Assembly: GCF_002917105.1 (NCBI RefSeq)
Contig: NZ_PQFZ01000016.1
Span: 1 to 64,000 of the forward strand
Length of the DNA: 64,000 bases
Direction of reading: 5' to 3'
Source: Allobosea psychrotolerans
GTDB taxonomy: Bacteria > Pseudomonadota > Alphaproteobacteria > Rhizobiales > Beijerinckiaceae
Both the position numbers and the translations under genes were made by a program. The number at the start of each line of letters is the position of its first letter. Positions within the stretch are counted from its first letter, which is position 1. The notes below the pieces were generated by a model that searched no databases, had not been told where the DNA came from, and saw nothing but the letters and a program-made list of their open reading frames with translations. Shown piece by piece: positions 25,226 to 34,637 of this stretch.

Positions 25226-26997
25226 GCCGCGAAGACCGCGTCGGCGTCCTCGACGGCGCCGGCGCCTTCCGTCACCGCCAGTTCCAGCGCCGGGGCCTCG
25301 GTGACGACATGCTCGGCGAAGAAGCGGGCCGTGGCGACAGCCGCCGCGCCATTCTCCTCCGCGCGCATGGCGAGCGCCTTCCGGGCGAGGCCGGTGCCGC
25401 CCTGCGCCAAGGCGAAGAGCTTGAGATAGGGCGTCGCACCCGCGAGCGCCTCGCCCGGCCTGGCGCCCATCGTCGCCAGCATCCAGTCGGTGGCGCGCTC
25501 CAGGGAATCGATGGCGGCCTTGAGCCGGGCTGCGCTGTGGCCGAAGCCCGGCGTGTTGGCGCCCTCGACCTTGCCGACCACGCCGCGCATCTCGCTGATC
25601 AGCGCCTTGACCGCGTTGCCGCCGGAGAGCGGCAGCTTGCGCAGCACGAGGTCGATCGCCTGGATGCCGTTGGTGCCCTCATAGATCGTGCAGATGCGGG
25701 CATCGCGCAGATGCTGGGCGGCGCCGGTCTCCTCGATGAAGCCCATGCCGCCATGGATCTGCACGCCGGTCGAGGCGACATCGATGCCGATATCGGTGGC
25801 ATAGGCCTTGGCGACGGGGGTGAGGATCGCGGCGCGCTCGCTGGCGGCCTTGCGCCTGGCCTCGTCGGTCTCGCGATGGCTGCGGTCGAGCGCGGCGGCG
25901 ACCATATAGGAGATGGCGCGGGCGGCTTGCGTCTTGGCGCGCATGTCCATGAGCATGCGGCGCACATCGGGATGCACGATGATCGGGCTCATGGCCGAGC
26001 CCTTGGGCGCGTCGAGCGCCGTGCCCTGGCGGCGTTCCCCGGCGAAGGCCAGCGCCTGCTGATAGGCGCGCTCGGCAATGGCGACGCCCTGCAGCGCGAC
26101 GTTGAGACGGGCGTTGTTCATCATCGTGAACATGCAGGCGAGGCCGCGATTCTCCTCGCCGATCAGCCAGCCGATCGCGCCGCCATTGTCGCCATAGGCC
26201 ATGGAGCAGGTCGGCGAGGCGTGGATGCCGAGCTTGTGCTCGATGCCGGAGCAGCGCAGGTCGTTATGGGCGCCGAGCGTGCCATCGGCATTGACCAGGT
26301 ATTTCGGCACCAGGAACAGCGAGATGCCGCGCGTGCCGGGAGGGGCGTCGGGCAGGCGCGCCAGGACGAGATGGATGATGTTCTCCGTCATCCCATGCTC
26401 GCCATAGGTGATGAATATCTTCTGGCCGGTGATGCGGTAGGTGCCGTCGCCGACGCGCTCGGCCCTGGAGCGCAGCGCATTCAGATCGGAGCCCGCCTGC
26501 GGCTCGGTCAGATTCATCGTGCCCATCCACTCGCCCGAGACGAGTTTGGCCAGATAGGTCTGCTTGAGATGCTCGGAGCCATGGGCGTGAACCGCCTCGA
26601 TCGCGCCGATCGTCAGCAGCGGCCCGAGCGCGAAGGCGAGCGAGGCCGAGTTCCACATCTCGGTGCAGGCCGATTGCAGCAGCGTCGGCAGGGCCTGGCC
26701 GCCATAGATCTCCGGCCCGGGAAGTGCGTTCCAGCCGGCCTCGGTCCAGGCCTTGTAGGCTTCCTTCCAGCCCGGCGGCGTGGTGACGACGCCGTCCTTC
26801 AGGGTCGAGCCATGCGTGTCACCGACGCGGTTGAGCGGGGCGATCACGTCTCCGGCGAATTTCGCCGCCTCCTCCAGAACGGCATCGGTGAGGCCGCCGT
26901 CGAGCTCCGGCGCAAGCCCCTCCGCGATCAGCCCGTCGAGGCCGGCGACATGGCGCAAGGTGGCGATGATGTCCTCGACCGGGGCGCGGTAGCTCAT
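25222..26997 (-). CDS. Acyl-CoA dehydrogenase
   Basis: The FAD enzyme introduces the trans-2 double bond in acyl-CoA. It is about 591 residues, the long type with a C-terminal extension typical of bacterial medium- or long-chain enzymes. Visible are the FAD/substrate segments MNLTEPQAGSDL and GQKIFITYGEHG, the helical domain with GVQIHGGMGFIEE, and the catalytic-base region ICTIYEGTNGIQAIDL. ATG 26997 is preferred: AGGGAGA is upstream, and the codon at 27021 lacks support. First gene of an operon with two SDR genes. Confidence 0.94.
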   Translation of the reverse strand: MSYRAPVEDIIATLRHVAGLDGLIAEGLAPELDGGLTDAVLEEAAKFAGDVIAPLNRVGDTHGSTLKDGVVTTPPGWKEAYKAWTEAGWNALPGPEIYGGQALPTLLQSACTEMWNSASLAFALGPLLTIGAIEAVHAHGSEHLKQTYLAKLVSGEWMGTMNLTEPQAGSDLNALRSRAERVGDGTYRITGQKIFITYGEHGMTENIIHLVLARLPDAPPGTRGISLFLVPKYLVNADGTLGAHNDLRCSGIEHKLGIHASPTCSMAYGDNGGAIGWLIGEENRGLACMFTMMNNARLNVALQGVAIAERAYQQALAFAGERRQGTALDAPKGSAMSPIIVHPDVRRMLMDMRAKTQAARAISYMVAAALDRSHRETDEARRKAASERAAILTPVAKAYATDIGIDVASTGVQIHGGMGFIEETGAAQHLRDARICTIYEGTNGIQAIDLVLRKLPLSGGNAVKALISEMRGVVGKVEGANTPGFGHSAARLKAAIDSLERATDWMLATMGARPGEALAGATPYLKLFALAQGGTGLARKALAMRAEENGAAAVATARFFAEHVVTEAPALELAVTEGAGAVEDADAVFAA

Positions 26998-27154
26998 GAA
27001 ATTCTCCCTGGAAGCCCGCATATCCTGCCTGATCGGCAGATGCGGGTCTGCTTTTGACGTTGCCGCGATGTTAGCGAGGAACTATCCCCGACGCCACGCG
27101 CAGGCGAGCGCGACCTTCGTCACGCGTCCACATCCGTAGCCTGCTGCGAATATA

Positions 27155-27168
27155 GTTTATATCTAAAC
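27155..27168. promoter_or_regulatory. GTTTA-N4-TAAAC palindrome between Sua5 and acyl-CoA dehydrogenase genes
   Basis: GTTTA (27155-27159) and TAAAC (27164-27168) are separated by TATC, inside an AT-rich stretch just 16 bases before the Sua5 start and 158 bases before the divergent dehydrogenase. TetR-family regulators of fatty-acid genes often bind similar sites. No regulator is adjacent. Confidence 0.4.
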
Positions 27169-27183
27169 CATCAGAGGTCAATC

Positions 27184-28161
27184 GTGCCCGATCAACGCGT
27201 CACGCAGCGGCTGGACGACAGCGAGGCCGGCGTCGCCACTGGGGCCGCATTGCTGCGCGCGGGCAAGCTCGTGGCGCTGCCGACGGAGACGGTCTACGGG
27301 CTGGCGGCGGACGCGACCTCCGGCACCGCGGTCGCCGGCATCTACGCGGCCAAGGAGCGGCCGAGCTTCAACCCGCTGATCGCGCATCTGCCCGACCTCA
27401 CGGCTGCCCGGCGGCAGGGCCTGTTCGACGCCAACGCCCTGGCGCTGGCGCGCGCCTTCTGGCCGGGGCCCCTGACGCTGGTGGTGCCGGTCTCGAGCGG
27501 TTGCAGCGTCAGCGAACTGGCGCGGGCGGGGCTTGCGACGGTGGCGCTGCGCGTGCCGTCCCACCCGGTGGCGCGGGCGATCCTGCAAGCGGCGGGACGG
27601 CCGATCGCCGCCCCTTCCGCCAACCGCTCCGGCCGGGTCAGCGCCACCAGCGCCGCGCATGTGCTGGCCGATCTCGACGGGCGCATCGATGCGGTGCTCG
27701 ACGGCGGACCAACCAAGGTCGGCGTCGAATCGACGATCGTCGCCTGCCTCGACGGCGCGCCGCGCCTGCTGCGCCCCGGCGGCGTGCCGAGTGCCGCGAT
27801 CGAGGGCGTGATCGGGCGCTCGCTCGTGCTCGCCGGCGAATCGGGCGCCGCGCCGATCTCGCCGGGTCTGCTGGCCTCGCATTATGCCCCCGCCGCCGGC
27901 GTCAGGCTCGATGCGGAAGGGCCGCGTGACGGCGAAGCCTGGCTCGGTTTCGGGCCCGAGCCGGTCACGCTGTCGCCTGCCACGCTCCAGCTCAATCTCA
28001 GCCCGGCAGGCGATCTCATGGAGGCTGCGGCGAACCTCTTCGGCTATCTGCGCCAGCTCGACATGGCCGCGCCGGCAACCATCGCCGTTGCGGCGATCCC
28101 GATGCATGGGTTGGGCGAGGCGATCAACGACCGCCTTCGGCGAGCCGCCGCGCCACGCTGA
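27184..28161 (+). CDS. tsaC: L-threonylcarbamoyladenylate synthase (Sua5 type)
   Basis: The enzyme makes threonylcarbamoyl-AMP from threonine, bicarbonate and ATP for t6A modification of tRNAs reading ANN codons. The YrdC domain (about residues 1-200) includes LPTETVYGLAADA and YAAKERPSFNPLIAHL; the C-terminal Sua5 domain follows the linker around PISPGLLASHYAP. The 325-residue length fits Sua5, not the short TsaC. The start is GTG 27184 with AGAGG upstream. Confidence 0.94.
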   Translation: MPDQRVTQRLDDSEAGVATGAALLRAGKLVALPTETVYGLAADATSGTAVAGIYAAKERPSFNPLIAHLPDLTAARRQGLFDANALALARAFWPGPLTLVVPVSSGCSVSELARAGLATVALRVPSHPVARAILQAAGRPIAAPSANRSGRVSATSAAHVLADLDGRIDAVLDGGPTKVGVESTIVACLDGAPRLLRPGGVPSAAIEGVIGRSLVLAGESGAAPISPGLLASHYAPAAGVRLDAEGPRDGEAWLGFGPEPVTLSPATLQLNLSPAGDLMEAAANLFGYLRQLDMAAPATIAVAAIPMHGLGEAINDRLRRAAAPR

Positions 28162-28245
28162 AGCCGGCAAGCGCCATCTTGCAATGCTGCAAGATATCGG
28201 CTTGGGTCCGCCTTCCAAGGCAGGGGATCGCATTTGGACTTTTAG

Positions 28246-28370
28246 AGCCCTCATCCTGAGGAGCAGCCGGAGGCTGCGTCTCGAAGGATGCTCCAGTTTG
28301 CTCCGGAAACGCCTTCTGGAGCATCCTTCGAGACGCGCTTCCTACGGAAGCGCTCCTCAGGATGAGGGCT
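28246..28370. repeat. Dispersed palindromic repeat, CTCATCCTGAGGAGC family, copy 4
   Basis: A full-length copy with both arm pairs and small extra hairpins in each arm (AGCCGGAGGCT on the left, GCTTCCTACGGAAGC on the right). It lies 47 bases upstream of a LysR gene. Confidence 0.9.
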
Positions 28371-28416
28371 GTGGGGTCACATGCGATAGCCCTGTCTCCG
28401 ATGGGACAGGCCGCCA

Positions 28417-29322
28417 ATGAATTCCAATCTCGCCTGGGATGATTTCCGCCTGATCAAGGCGATCGCCGACCATGACGGGCTGACGGGTGCGGCGAACGCG
28501 CTCGGCGTCAACCACTCCACGGTCTTCCGCCGTCTCGGCCAGATCGAGGAGCAGCTCGGCCTGCCTTTGTTCGAGCGCCGCAAGACCGGCTATGTCGCGA
28601 CCGTCGCCGGCACCGAGATGGCAGCGCTGGCCAACCGCATGGACGAGGACGTCACCGCCTTCGGCCTGCGCCTGGCCGGGCGCGATGTCGCGCCGTCGGG
28701 CGAAGTGCGCGTGACCACGACCGATACGCTTTATCTCAACGTCCTGCTGCCGATCTTCGCCGCCTTCCGCCTGGCGCATCCGCTGATCCGCCTCGACATC
28801 GTCATCGGCAACCAGACGCTGAACCTGTCGAAGCGCGATGCCGATGTTGCGATCCGCGCCAATGACTCACCGGGCGAGACCCTAGTCGGGCGCCGGCTCG
28901 CGACGCTGAACTGGGCGATCTATGGCCGCGCCGGAGACGAGCTGACGCCGGCCGAGCAGGCCGATCCGAAAGCCCTCTTCCAGCGCGACTGGGTCGCGCT
29001 CGGCGACCAGCTCGGCTATGTCAAGGCTGCCCGCTATGTCCGCGAGCGGGTCGCGCCCGAGCGGATCGCGCTGAAGAGCTCGGCCGTGCTGGGCATGACC
29101 GAGGCGGTCGAGCAGGGCCTCGGCATCGGCCCCCTGCCCTGCTTCATCGCCGACCAGCGGCCGGGCCTCGTCCGCTTGATGCCGCCCGATCCGGAATTCT
29201 CGACGGGCCTGTGGATCCTGACCCATCCCGATATCCGGCATGCGCCCAGGGTGCGCGCCTTCATGGACTTCTGCGGCAACGAACTGGCGAAGAAACGTGG
29301 GCTGATCGAGGGCATGGGTTGA
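28417..29322 (+). CDS. LysR-family transcriptional regulator
   Basis: A 301-residue LysR regulator with the N-terminal HTH (LTGAANALGVNHSTVFRRLGQ) and a substrate-binding-like domain. The start WDDFRLIKAIADHDGLTGAA is typical of a LysR subgroup that acts near redox or hydrolase genes. It points the same way as the DJ-1/PfpI gene 148 bases downstream, its likeliest target; this is inference. Confidence 0.92.
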   Translation: MNSNLAWDDFRLIKAIADHDGLTGAANALGVNHSTVFRRLGQIEEQLGLPLFERRKTGYVATVAGTEMAALANRMDEDVTAFGLRLAGRDVAPSGEVRVTTTDTLYLNVLLPIFAAFRLAHPLIRLDIVIGNQTLNLSKRDADVAIRANDSPGETLVGRRLATLNWAIYGRAGDELTPAEQADPKALFQRDWVALGDQLGYVKAARYVRERVAPERIALKSSAVLGMTEAVEQGLGIGPLPCFIADQRPGLVRLMPPDPEFSTGLWILTHPDIRHAPRVRAFMDFCGNELAKKRGLIEGMG

Positions 29323-29470
29323 GGAGCGGGGTTTCGTTTGCGCCCGCTCACTGGCCATTTTAGCATGACGTCGCTCGCGTGACTGGCGCTGCGAGGTGGG
29401 CCACCACCGGGGAGCGCGAGCCTCGCTGCCGCGCGCCTGGGTCCTCTCATTCCCTTCCGGAGACGCCCCC

Positions 29471-30145
29471 ATGCATGTCGTGATGCTGCTCTATCCCCGC
29501 TTGACCCAGCTCGATCTGACCGGCCCCTTCGAGGTCTTCACCCGCTTCCGCGAGCTCGAACTGCACCTGGTCTGGAAGACGGCCGACCCGGTCAGGGACG
29601 ACGGCGGCCTGGCTATCCTGCCGAGCACGACCTTCGCGGCCTGCCCGCAGGCCGACATCCTGTTCGTGCCCGGCGGCCCCGGCCAGGCCGCGCTGATGGA
29701 GGATGAGGAGACGCTCGCCTTCCTGCGCCGGCAGGCCGCCTCGGCGCGCTATGTCACCTCGGTCTGCACCGGCTCGCTGGTCCTGGGCGCGGCCGGCCTG
29801 CTCAAGGGCTACCGCGCCACCTGCCATTGGCTCTCGCTGCCGCAGCTCGCCCTGCTCGGCGCCGAGCCGTTGGCGGAGCGCGTCGTGCGCGACCGCAACC
29901 GCGTCACCGGAGCGGGCGTGACCTCGGGCATCGATTTCGCGCTCGGCCTGATGGCCGATATCTTCGGCGAGGAGCGCGCCCGCAAGGTCCAGCTCCAGAT
30001 GGAATACGACCCGCAGCCACCCTTCCCCGGCGGCTCGCCGGCGAGCGCCTCGGGCGAACTGGTCGCCACCGTGAGGCAGGACTCGGCGAAGTTCCAGAGC
30101 GAGCGGGAACAGATCGCGCGGCGCGTGGGTGCCGCCCTGGCCTGA
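29471..30145 (+). CDS. DJ-1/PfpI family protein, isonitrile hydratase-like
   Basis: A 224-residue protein of the DJ-1/PfpI superfamily. The nucleophile elbow is YVTSVCTGSLVLGAAGLL, with Cys as the likely catalytic residue, and GYRATCHWLS follows, a pattern close to isonitrile (isocyanide) hydratase InhA, which converts isonitriles to N-formamides. A transcription-factor role is excluded because no AraC-type HTH follows the domain. The start is ATG 29471; the upstream open frame has no support. Confidence 0.85.
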   Translation: MHVVMLLYPRLTQLDLTGPFEVFTRFRELELHLVWKTADPVRDDGGLAILPSTTFAACPQADILFVPGGPGQAALMEDEETLAFLRRQAASARYVTSVCTGSLVLGAAGLLKGYRATCHWLSLPQLALLGAEPLAERVVRDRNRVTGAGVTSGIDFALGLMADIFGEERARKVQLQMEYDPQPPFPGGSPASASGELVATVRQDSAKFQSEREQIARRVGAALA

Positions 30146-30148
30146 GCC

Positions 30149-30199
30149 AGAGCCTTGCCAGGAAAAAAACGGGTGCCGGTTTCTCGCGCGCAATGCTCC
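30149..30199. repeat. Imperfect palindrome just past the isonitrile hydratase-like gene
   Basis: The stretch AGAGCCTTGCCAGG pairs imperfectly with the end CGCGCAATGCTCC around an ACGGGTGCCGG core. It resembles the AGAGCA...ACCGG repeat family and starts three bases after the stop codon. Confidence 0.45.
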
Positions 30200-30225
30200 G
30201 GGGACGGTTTTGGCCTGAACCACAC

Positions 30226-30350
30226 CGTCATTGCGAGGAGCAAAGCGACGAAGCAATCCTGGAGCGGCAGAACTCGACGTCCCCCTGGATTGCTTCGCGG
30301 AGCCTGTACTCGGGCTTGCCGAAGGCAAGACCCGGGTGCTCGCAATGACG
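30226..30350. repeat. CGTCATTGCGAG dispersed palindrome
   Basis: Outer arms CGTCATTGCGAG and CTCGCAATGACG enclose a second pair (GAAGCAATCC and GGATTGCTTC) plus an inner hairpin near CGGGCTTGCCGAAGGCAAG. It is the same family as the element nested at 17196-17276, but with diverged arms. Confidence 0.85.
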
Positions 30351-30366
30351 GTTAATACCTAGGCTC

Positions 30367-31353
30367 TCACCCCACCTCGACCACGACCCGCCCGCGCACC
30401 TTGCCCTCGACGATCGCCTTGCCGGTCTCGATCACGCTCTCCAGCGGGATGGTGGTGGTGATCTTGGCCAGCGCGTCGCGGTCGAGATCGGTCGCGAGCC
30501 TGGCCCAGGCCTCGAGCCGGCGCGGTTTCGGGCACATCACCGAATCGACGCCGAGCAGGGCGACGCCGCGCAGGATGAAGGGCATGACGGATGCGGGCAG
30601 GTCCATGCCCTGCGCCAGCCCGCAAGCGGCGATGGCGCCGCCATATCTGGTCATCGACAGCAGATTGGCCAGCGTGTGCGAGCCAACCGCGTCGACCCCG
30701 GCGATCCAGCGTTCCTTGCCGAGCGGGCGGCCGGGCGCGGAGAGCTCGTTGCGATCGATGATCTCGGCCGCGCCCAGGCTCTTCAGATAATCCGCCTCCT
30801 CGGGCCTGCCGGTCGAGGCAATGACATGCCAGCCCGCCTTGGCAAGCAGCGCGGTCGCGACCGAGCCGACGCCACCGGCAGCCCCCGTCACCACGACCGA
30901 ACCGTCTGCGGGCTTCAGGCCATGCTTCTCCAGCGCCAGCACGCAGAGCATCGCGGTGTAGCCGGCGGTGCCGATCGCCATCGCCTCGCTCGGGTTCATG
31001 CCGGGCGGGAGCGGCACCAGCCAGTCGCCCTTGATCCGACTCTTCTGGGCATAGGCGCCCAGATGCGTCTCGCCCGTGCCCCAGCCGTTCAGGATGACGA
31101 GGTCGCCCGGCTTGAAATCGGGATGGTCGGAGGTCTCGACCCTGCCGGCAAAGTCGATGCCGGGGATCATCGGCCAGCGCCGCACCACCGGTGCCTTGCC
31201 GGTGATGGCGAGGCCGTCCTTGTAGTTCACCGTGGAATGGGTGACGCGGACGGTGACATCGCCCTCCATTAGATCGCTCTCGGCGAAATCGGTGAAGGCG
31301 AGGTTGGGGCCGGTCTCGCCCTTGGTCGCGACCAGGGCCTTGAACGTGGTCAT
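30367..31353 (-). CDS. acuI: Acrylyl-CoA reductase-like MDR oxidoreductase (AcuI/YhdH)
   Basis: A 328-residue zinc-free medium-chain reductase. AcuI reduces acryloyl-CoA to propionyl-CoA with NADPH, detoxifying acrylate. The family hallmarks are present: HSTVNYKDGLAITGKAPVVR near the N-terminus, GIDFAGRV, and the NADP loop VVTGAAGGVGSVATALLAKAG. ATG 31353 has GGAGGA eight bases upstream. No DMSP or propionate genes are near, so the role in this organism is inferred from the family only. Confidence 0.9.
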   Translation of the reverse strand: MTTFKALVATKGETGPNLAFTDFAESDLMEGDVTVRVTHSTVNYKDGLAITGKAPVVRRWPMIPGIDFAGRVETSDHPDFKPGDLVILNGWGTGETHLGAYAQKSRIKGDWLVPLPPGMNPSEAMAIGTAGYTAMLCVLALEKHGLKPADGSVVVTGAAGGVGSVATALLAKAGWHVIASTGRPEEADYLKSLGAAEIIDRNELSAPGRPLGKERWIAGVDAVGSHTLANLLSMTRYGGAIAACGLAQGMDLPASVMPFILRGVALLGVDSVMCPKPRRLEAWARLATDLDRDALAKITTTIPLESVIETGKAIVEGKVRGRVVVEVG

Positions 31354-31385
31354 GCGCGTTTCCTCCAATCGACAGAAGCCCCCAC

Positions 31386-31501
31386 AGCCCTCATCCTGAG
31401 GAGCGCGCAATTGCGCGCGTCTCGAAGGATGCTCCAGTGTTCTCTGAACCTCCTGGATCATCCTTCGAGACGCCGCTTCGCGGCTCCTCAGGATGAGGGC
31501 T
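31386..31501. repeat. Dispersed palindromic repeat, CTCATCCTGAGGAGC family, copy 5
   Basis: A full-length copy between acuI and an MFS gene, with the short hairpin GCGCAATTGCGC in its left arm and CCGCTTCGCGG in its right arm. Confidence 0.9.
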
Positions 31502-31589
31502 GAGGTGGTGGCCTGGTTTCGATGGATGAATGACCCGCCGCGCCCCGCGCCGCAAGCGGCGAGCCTGTGCGTCTTTGGTCAGTCCCGTC

Positions 31590-32822
31590 TCACGCCGGCT
31601 GCGCCAGCGGCCGCTCGACGGCCTTTTCGATGATCGGCAGGTTGATCAGCGCCGAGGCGATGCCGAGCGCGATCGAGAGCCACCAGACGATCTGGTAGGA
31701 GCCGGTCGCCTCGTAGAGCACGCCGCCGAGCAGCACGCCGAGGAAGCCGCCGACCTGATGCGAGAAGAAGGCGAAGCCATAGAGCATCGCCATGTATTTC
31801 GTGCCGAACATCAGCATCACCAGCGAGGAGGTCGGCGGGATGGTGGAGAGCCAGAAGAGGCCGATGACGGCGCCGAAAGCCAGCGCTGTCGCGGGGTTCG
31901 GCGGCAGCAGGATGAAGGCGGCGATCGCGACCGAACGGCCGAGATAGATCCAGGCCAGCAGGTGGCGCTTGGGCATGCGCGTCGAGAGCCAGCCCGAACA
32001 GAGCGAGCCGACCGCATTGGCGAGCCCGATCACGGCCAGCGTCCAGCCGCCGACCCAGGCCGCCATGCCGACATCCTTGAGATAGGCCGGCATATGGGCG
32101 GTGATGAAGGCGAGCTGGAAGCCGCAGGTGAAGAAGCCGAGCACGAGCAGGACATAGGAGCGGTGCTTGAAGGCCTCCGTCAGCGCCTGCATGATCGACT
32201 GGCCCGGCAGATTCGCGGTCGCGCTGGGCTGGGTCACGCCGTCCTTGCGCGTCGCCAGCATGAAGGCGAAGGGCATCACCAGCAGAACCGAGCCGGCGAA
32301 GACGACGAGCGCCTGATGCCAGCCGATCTGCTCGATCAGGATGTTGCCGATCGGCGGGAACAGGAACTGGCCGAAGGAACCGGCCGCCGTGCCGGCCCCA
32401 AAGGCCATCGGCCGCCAGGATTCCGGCAGGAGCTTGCCGAAGGCAGCGAGCACGAGGTTGAAGGAACAGGCCGAGAGGCCAAAGCCGATCAGCACGCCGG
32501 CGCCCAGATGCAGGGTCAGCGGCGTGGCGGCATAGGCCATCAGCACCAGCCCCGCCGCATAAAGCAGCGCGCCGAAGCAGAGCACGCGCACCGTGCCGAA
32601 TCGATCGGCGACCGCGCCCGCGAAGGGCGCGCCCAGGCCCCAGAGCAGGTTCTGGATCGCGATTGCGATGCTGAAGGTGTCCCGGCCCCAGCCGAATTCC
32701 AGCGTCATCGGGATCTGGAACAGGCCGGCGCTGGCGCGCGGGCCGAAGGTGATCAGGGCGATCAGACAACCGGCGGCGACGATCACCTCCGGAGCGTAGC
32801 TGCGCGCGGGGGCTGCACTCAT
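31590..32822 (-). CDS. MFS transporter (monocarboxylate/oxalate-formate antiporter-like)
   Basis: A 410-residue protein with 12 membrane segments. The loop motif GAVADRFGTVRV after segment 2 and GWLSTRMPKRHLLAWIYL in the middle loop are MFS features. The start FGPRASAGLFQIPMTLEFGW matches the monocarboxylate/oxalate:formate group. Substrate unknown; an organic acid is the best guess. It is monocistronic. Confidence 0.88.
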   Translation of the reverse strand: MSAAPARSYAPEVIVAAGCLIALITFGPRASAGLFQIPMTLEFGWGRDTFSIAIAIQNLLWGLGAPFAGAVADRFGTVRVLCFGALLYAAGLVLMAYAATPLTLHLGAGVLIGFGLSACSFNLVLAAFGKLLPESWRPMAFGAGTAAGSFGQFLFPPIGNILIEQIGWHQALVVFAGSVLLVMPFAFMLATRKDGVTQPSATANLPGQSIMQALTEAFKHRSYVLLVLGFFTCGFQLAFITAHMPAYLKDVGMAAWVGGWTLAVIGLANAVGSLCSGWLSTRMPKRHLLAWIYLGRSVAIAAFILLPPNPATALAFGAVIGLFWLSTIPPTSSLVMLMFGTKYMAMLYGFAFFSHQVGGFLGVLLGGVLYEATGSYQIVWWLSIALGIASALINLPIIEKAVERPLAQPA

Positions 32823-32977
32823 GATCGGTCTCCGGCGGTCTCTGCGAGCGAGCGCAATATTGATCGTGTGGCTGCACGGTAGCGCCGATCCGGGCGGCGC
32901 AACAACGCCTTTTCGTGGCGTTGCGCATCACAGCCTTGCATGGGCGAACCGGCAAAATCCGAAGATTGCCGGTCTCA

Positions 32978-32992
32978 TTAACCGCTGCTCAA
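32978..32992. promoter_or_regulatory. TTAA-N7-TCAA, CtrA-like site with one mismatch
   Basis: TTAA at 32978-32981, seven bases, then TCAA at 32989-32992, 72 bases upstream of the SleB-type hydrolase start. One base away from the CtrA consensus TTAA-N7-TTAA. Such partial matches occur by chance, so the call is weak on its own. Confidence 0.35.
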
Positions 32993-33063
32993 CCCTACCG
33001 GGGTGATAACGGCATGGCGCGAATGCGCGCTGTCTTCCGGGATCGGGTGGAGTAGCAGGTCAG

Positions 33064-34356
33064 GTGCGTTTGCGCAGGCGTACGAGACGGATCGGTTCGC
33101 TCGGGGTCAAATGGGCCCTGGCCACGGTGGCGCCATGGGCGCTTTCGGCCGGCGTTCTGGTCTCCTTCACCGCCTCGGCCGGCCAGAATTACGGCCCCGA
33201 CGCCCTGCCCTATTCATCGATCCAGCGCGCCGCGCCGGCTTTCGATTCGGCGCTCGAGGAAGGCCCTTCGCTGCTGGTCGCGGGCAGCGCCTTCCGGCTG
33301 CCCGGCCTTGCCCTGTCCTCGGCGATCCGGCAGGCGCATCTCTCCTTCGACGATCCCGAGCGGCTCGTCGCGATCGATCCGCGCCAGCCGCGCGACGACA
33401 TGAAACATTCGGTCTCGGGCTTCCCGGAGGTCGACCGCACCGCCAAGGGTGACCCGCTGCCCGGCCTGCGGCCAGGCCTCTCGGCGCTGCCGGCAGGCGA
33501 GCTCGAACGCGTCGTCTTCGGCGACACCCAGCCGCGCCTGATCTCTGGCGGCTTCTCACTCGACGCCCAGCGCGCGGCGGAAGCCGTCGACGGGCCGCAG
33601 ATCGGCTTCGAGCCGTCGGCGAATGAGGAGGGGCTGACGGATCCTGCGATGGCGGACGCCTCGCCAAGCTCGCAGCACCGCCTGATCACCTCGCCGCGTC
33701 AGGCCGAACTGCATCTGGAAAGCATCGACGGCTCGACGCCCTCCGTGTCTGGACGCGCCGCCAGCAGCTCCTCGACGCCGCCGGTACACTACAATGTCGC
33801 GACGCTGGCCACCCCGGTCACTCCCGCGCCGCCTGCGGCGCTGACTCGCCCCAACCTCGTCGCCAAGGCGCCGCCCGCGACCAGCACCATGCGCAAGGGC
33901 GATCCCGGCCCGCAGATCAGCTATGCCGGCCTGATCGCTCCGGGCGAGATGGCGCGCCAGCAGCGCTGCCTGGCGGAGGCGGTCTATTTCGAGGCGCGCT
34001 CGGAATCGAATGAGGGCCGCGCCGCCGTGGCGCAGGTCGTGCTCAACCGGGTCAAGAGCGGGCTCTATCCCGACAATGTCTGCGGCGTGGTCTACCAGAA
34101 CGCCAGCCGCTACCTCGCCTGCCAGTTCACCTTCGCCTGCGAGGGCAAATCGCTGCGCATCACCGAGCCGGCGCCCTGGCACGACGCGGTCCGCATCGCC
34201 CGCGAGGTCTATGAGGGCACGACCTATCTGCCCGAGGTCGGCGGCTCCACGCATTACCACGCCAACTACGTCCGCCCGTACTGGGCGAAGAAGCTGAAGA
34301 AGATGGACACGATCGGCCAGCACGTCTTTTATCAGCTGCGGCCCGGGCAGACTTGA
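33064..34356 (+). CDS. Cell wall hydrolase, SleB domain
   Basis: The 430-residue protein begins with a basic N-terminus and a membrane or signal segment (VKWALATVAPWALSAGVLVSF), then about 250 residues of low-complexity linker, then a C-terminal SleB (Hydrolase_2) domain from about residue 300. The probable catalytic Glu is in LAEAVYFEARSESNEGRAAV, followed by VLNRVKSGLYPDNVCGVV and a late GSTHYHANYV. SleB-type enzymes are lytic transglycosylases or amidases that cut peptidoglycan; outside sporeformers they remodel the wall. Start GTG 33064 fits the signal segment. Confidence 0.88.
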   Translation: MRLRRRTRRIGSLGVKWALATVAPWALSAGVLVSFTASAGQNYGPDALPYSSIQRAAPAFDSALEEGPSLLVAGSAFRLPGLALSSAIRQAHLSFDDPERLVAIDPRQPRDDMKHSVSGFPEVDRTAKGDPLPGLRPGLSALPAGELERVVFGDTQPRLISGGFSLDAQRAAEAVDGPQIGFEPSANEEGLTDPAMADASPSSQHRLITSPRQAELHLESIDGSTPSVSGRAASSSSTPPVHYNVATLATPVTPAPPAALTRPNLVAKAPPATSTMRKGDPGPQISYAGLIAPGEMARQQRCLAEAVYFEARSESNEGRAAVAQVVLNRVKSGLYPDNVCGVVYQNASRYLACQFTFACEGKSLRITEPAPWHDAVRIAREVYEGTTYLPEVGGSTHYHANYVRPYWAKKLKKMDTIGQHVFYQLRPGQT

Positions 34357-34492
34357 GGGCAGCAGGTCGGGCATTCATCGAAAGGCGTCATTCTCGGGCT
34401 TGTCCCGCGACGAGCCGGTTCGCCGCAAGCGCCCCATTGAAACGCTCCGCTCATCGCAGGCTTTCCAACGGGCGCTGACAGAGGGGAGAAGT

Positions 34493-34637
34493 GCGAGGAA
34501 CCCCTCTCCTGCAAGGAGAGGGGCAGGGGTGAGGTGTAGGCCCCTGGACGTGATAGCCGAGCCCCGCCCGCAGCCTCAATGGTCGAACGGCCGACACCTC
34601 ACCCTGCCCTCTCCTTACAGGAGAGGGTTCCCCGCGC
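34493..34637. repeat. CCCCTCTCCT palindrome, second copy (without nested element)
   Basis: The arms AACCCCTCTCCTGCAAGG and the complementary GGAGAGGGTTCCCCGCG flank a 45-base spacer. It matches the outer part of 17117-17362. It fills the middle of the 576-base gap between the SleB gene and the secreted repeat protein; the rest of the gap shows no gene. Confidence 0.85.

Noticed and set aside
29471..30145. AraC-type regulator with DJ-1 domain (GlxA type)
   Set aside because: The protein ends after the DJ-1 domain and a short tail; no AraC HTH pair follows.
31530..32882. Plus-strand open frame opposite the MFS gene
   Set aside because: Charged low-complexity product, while the sense strand encodes a clear 12-span carrier.
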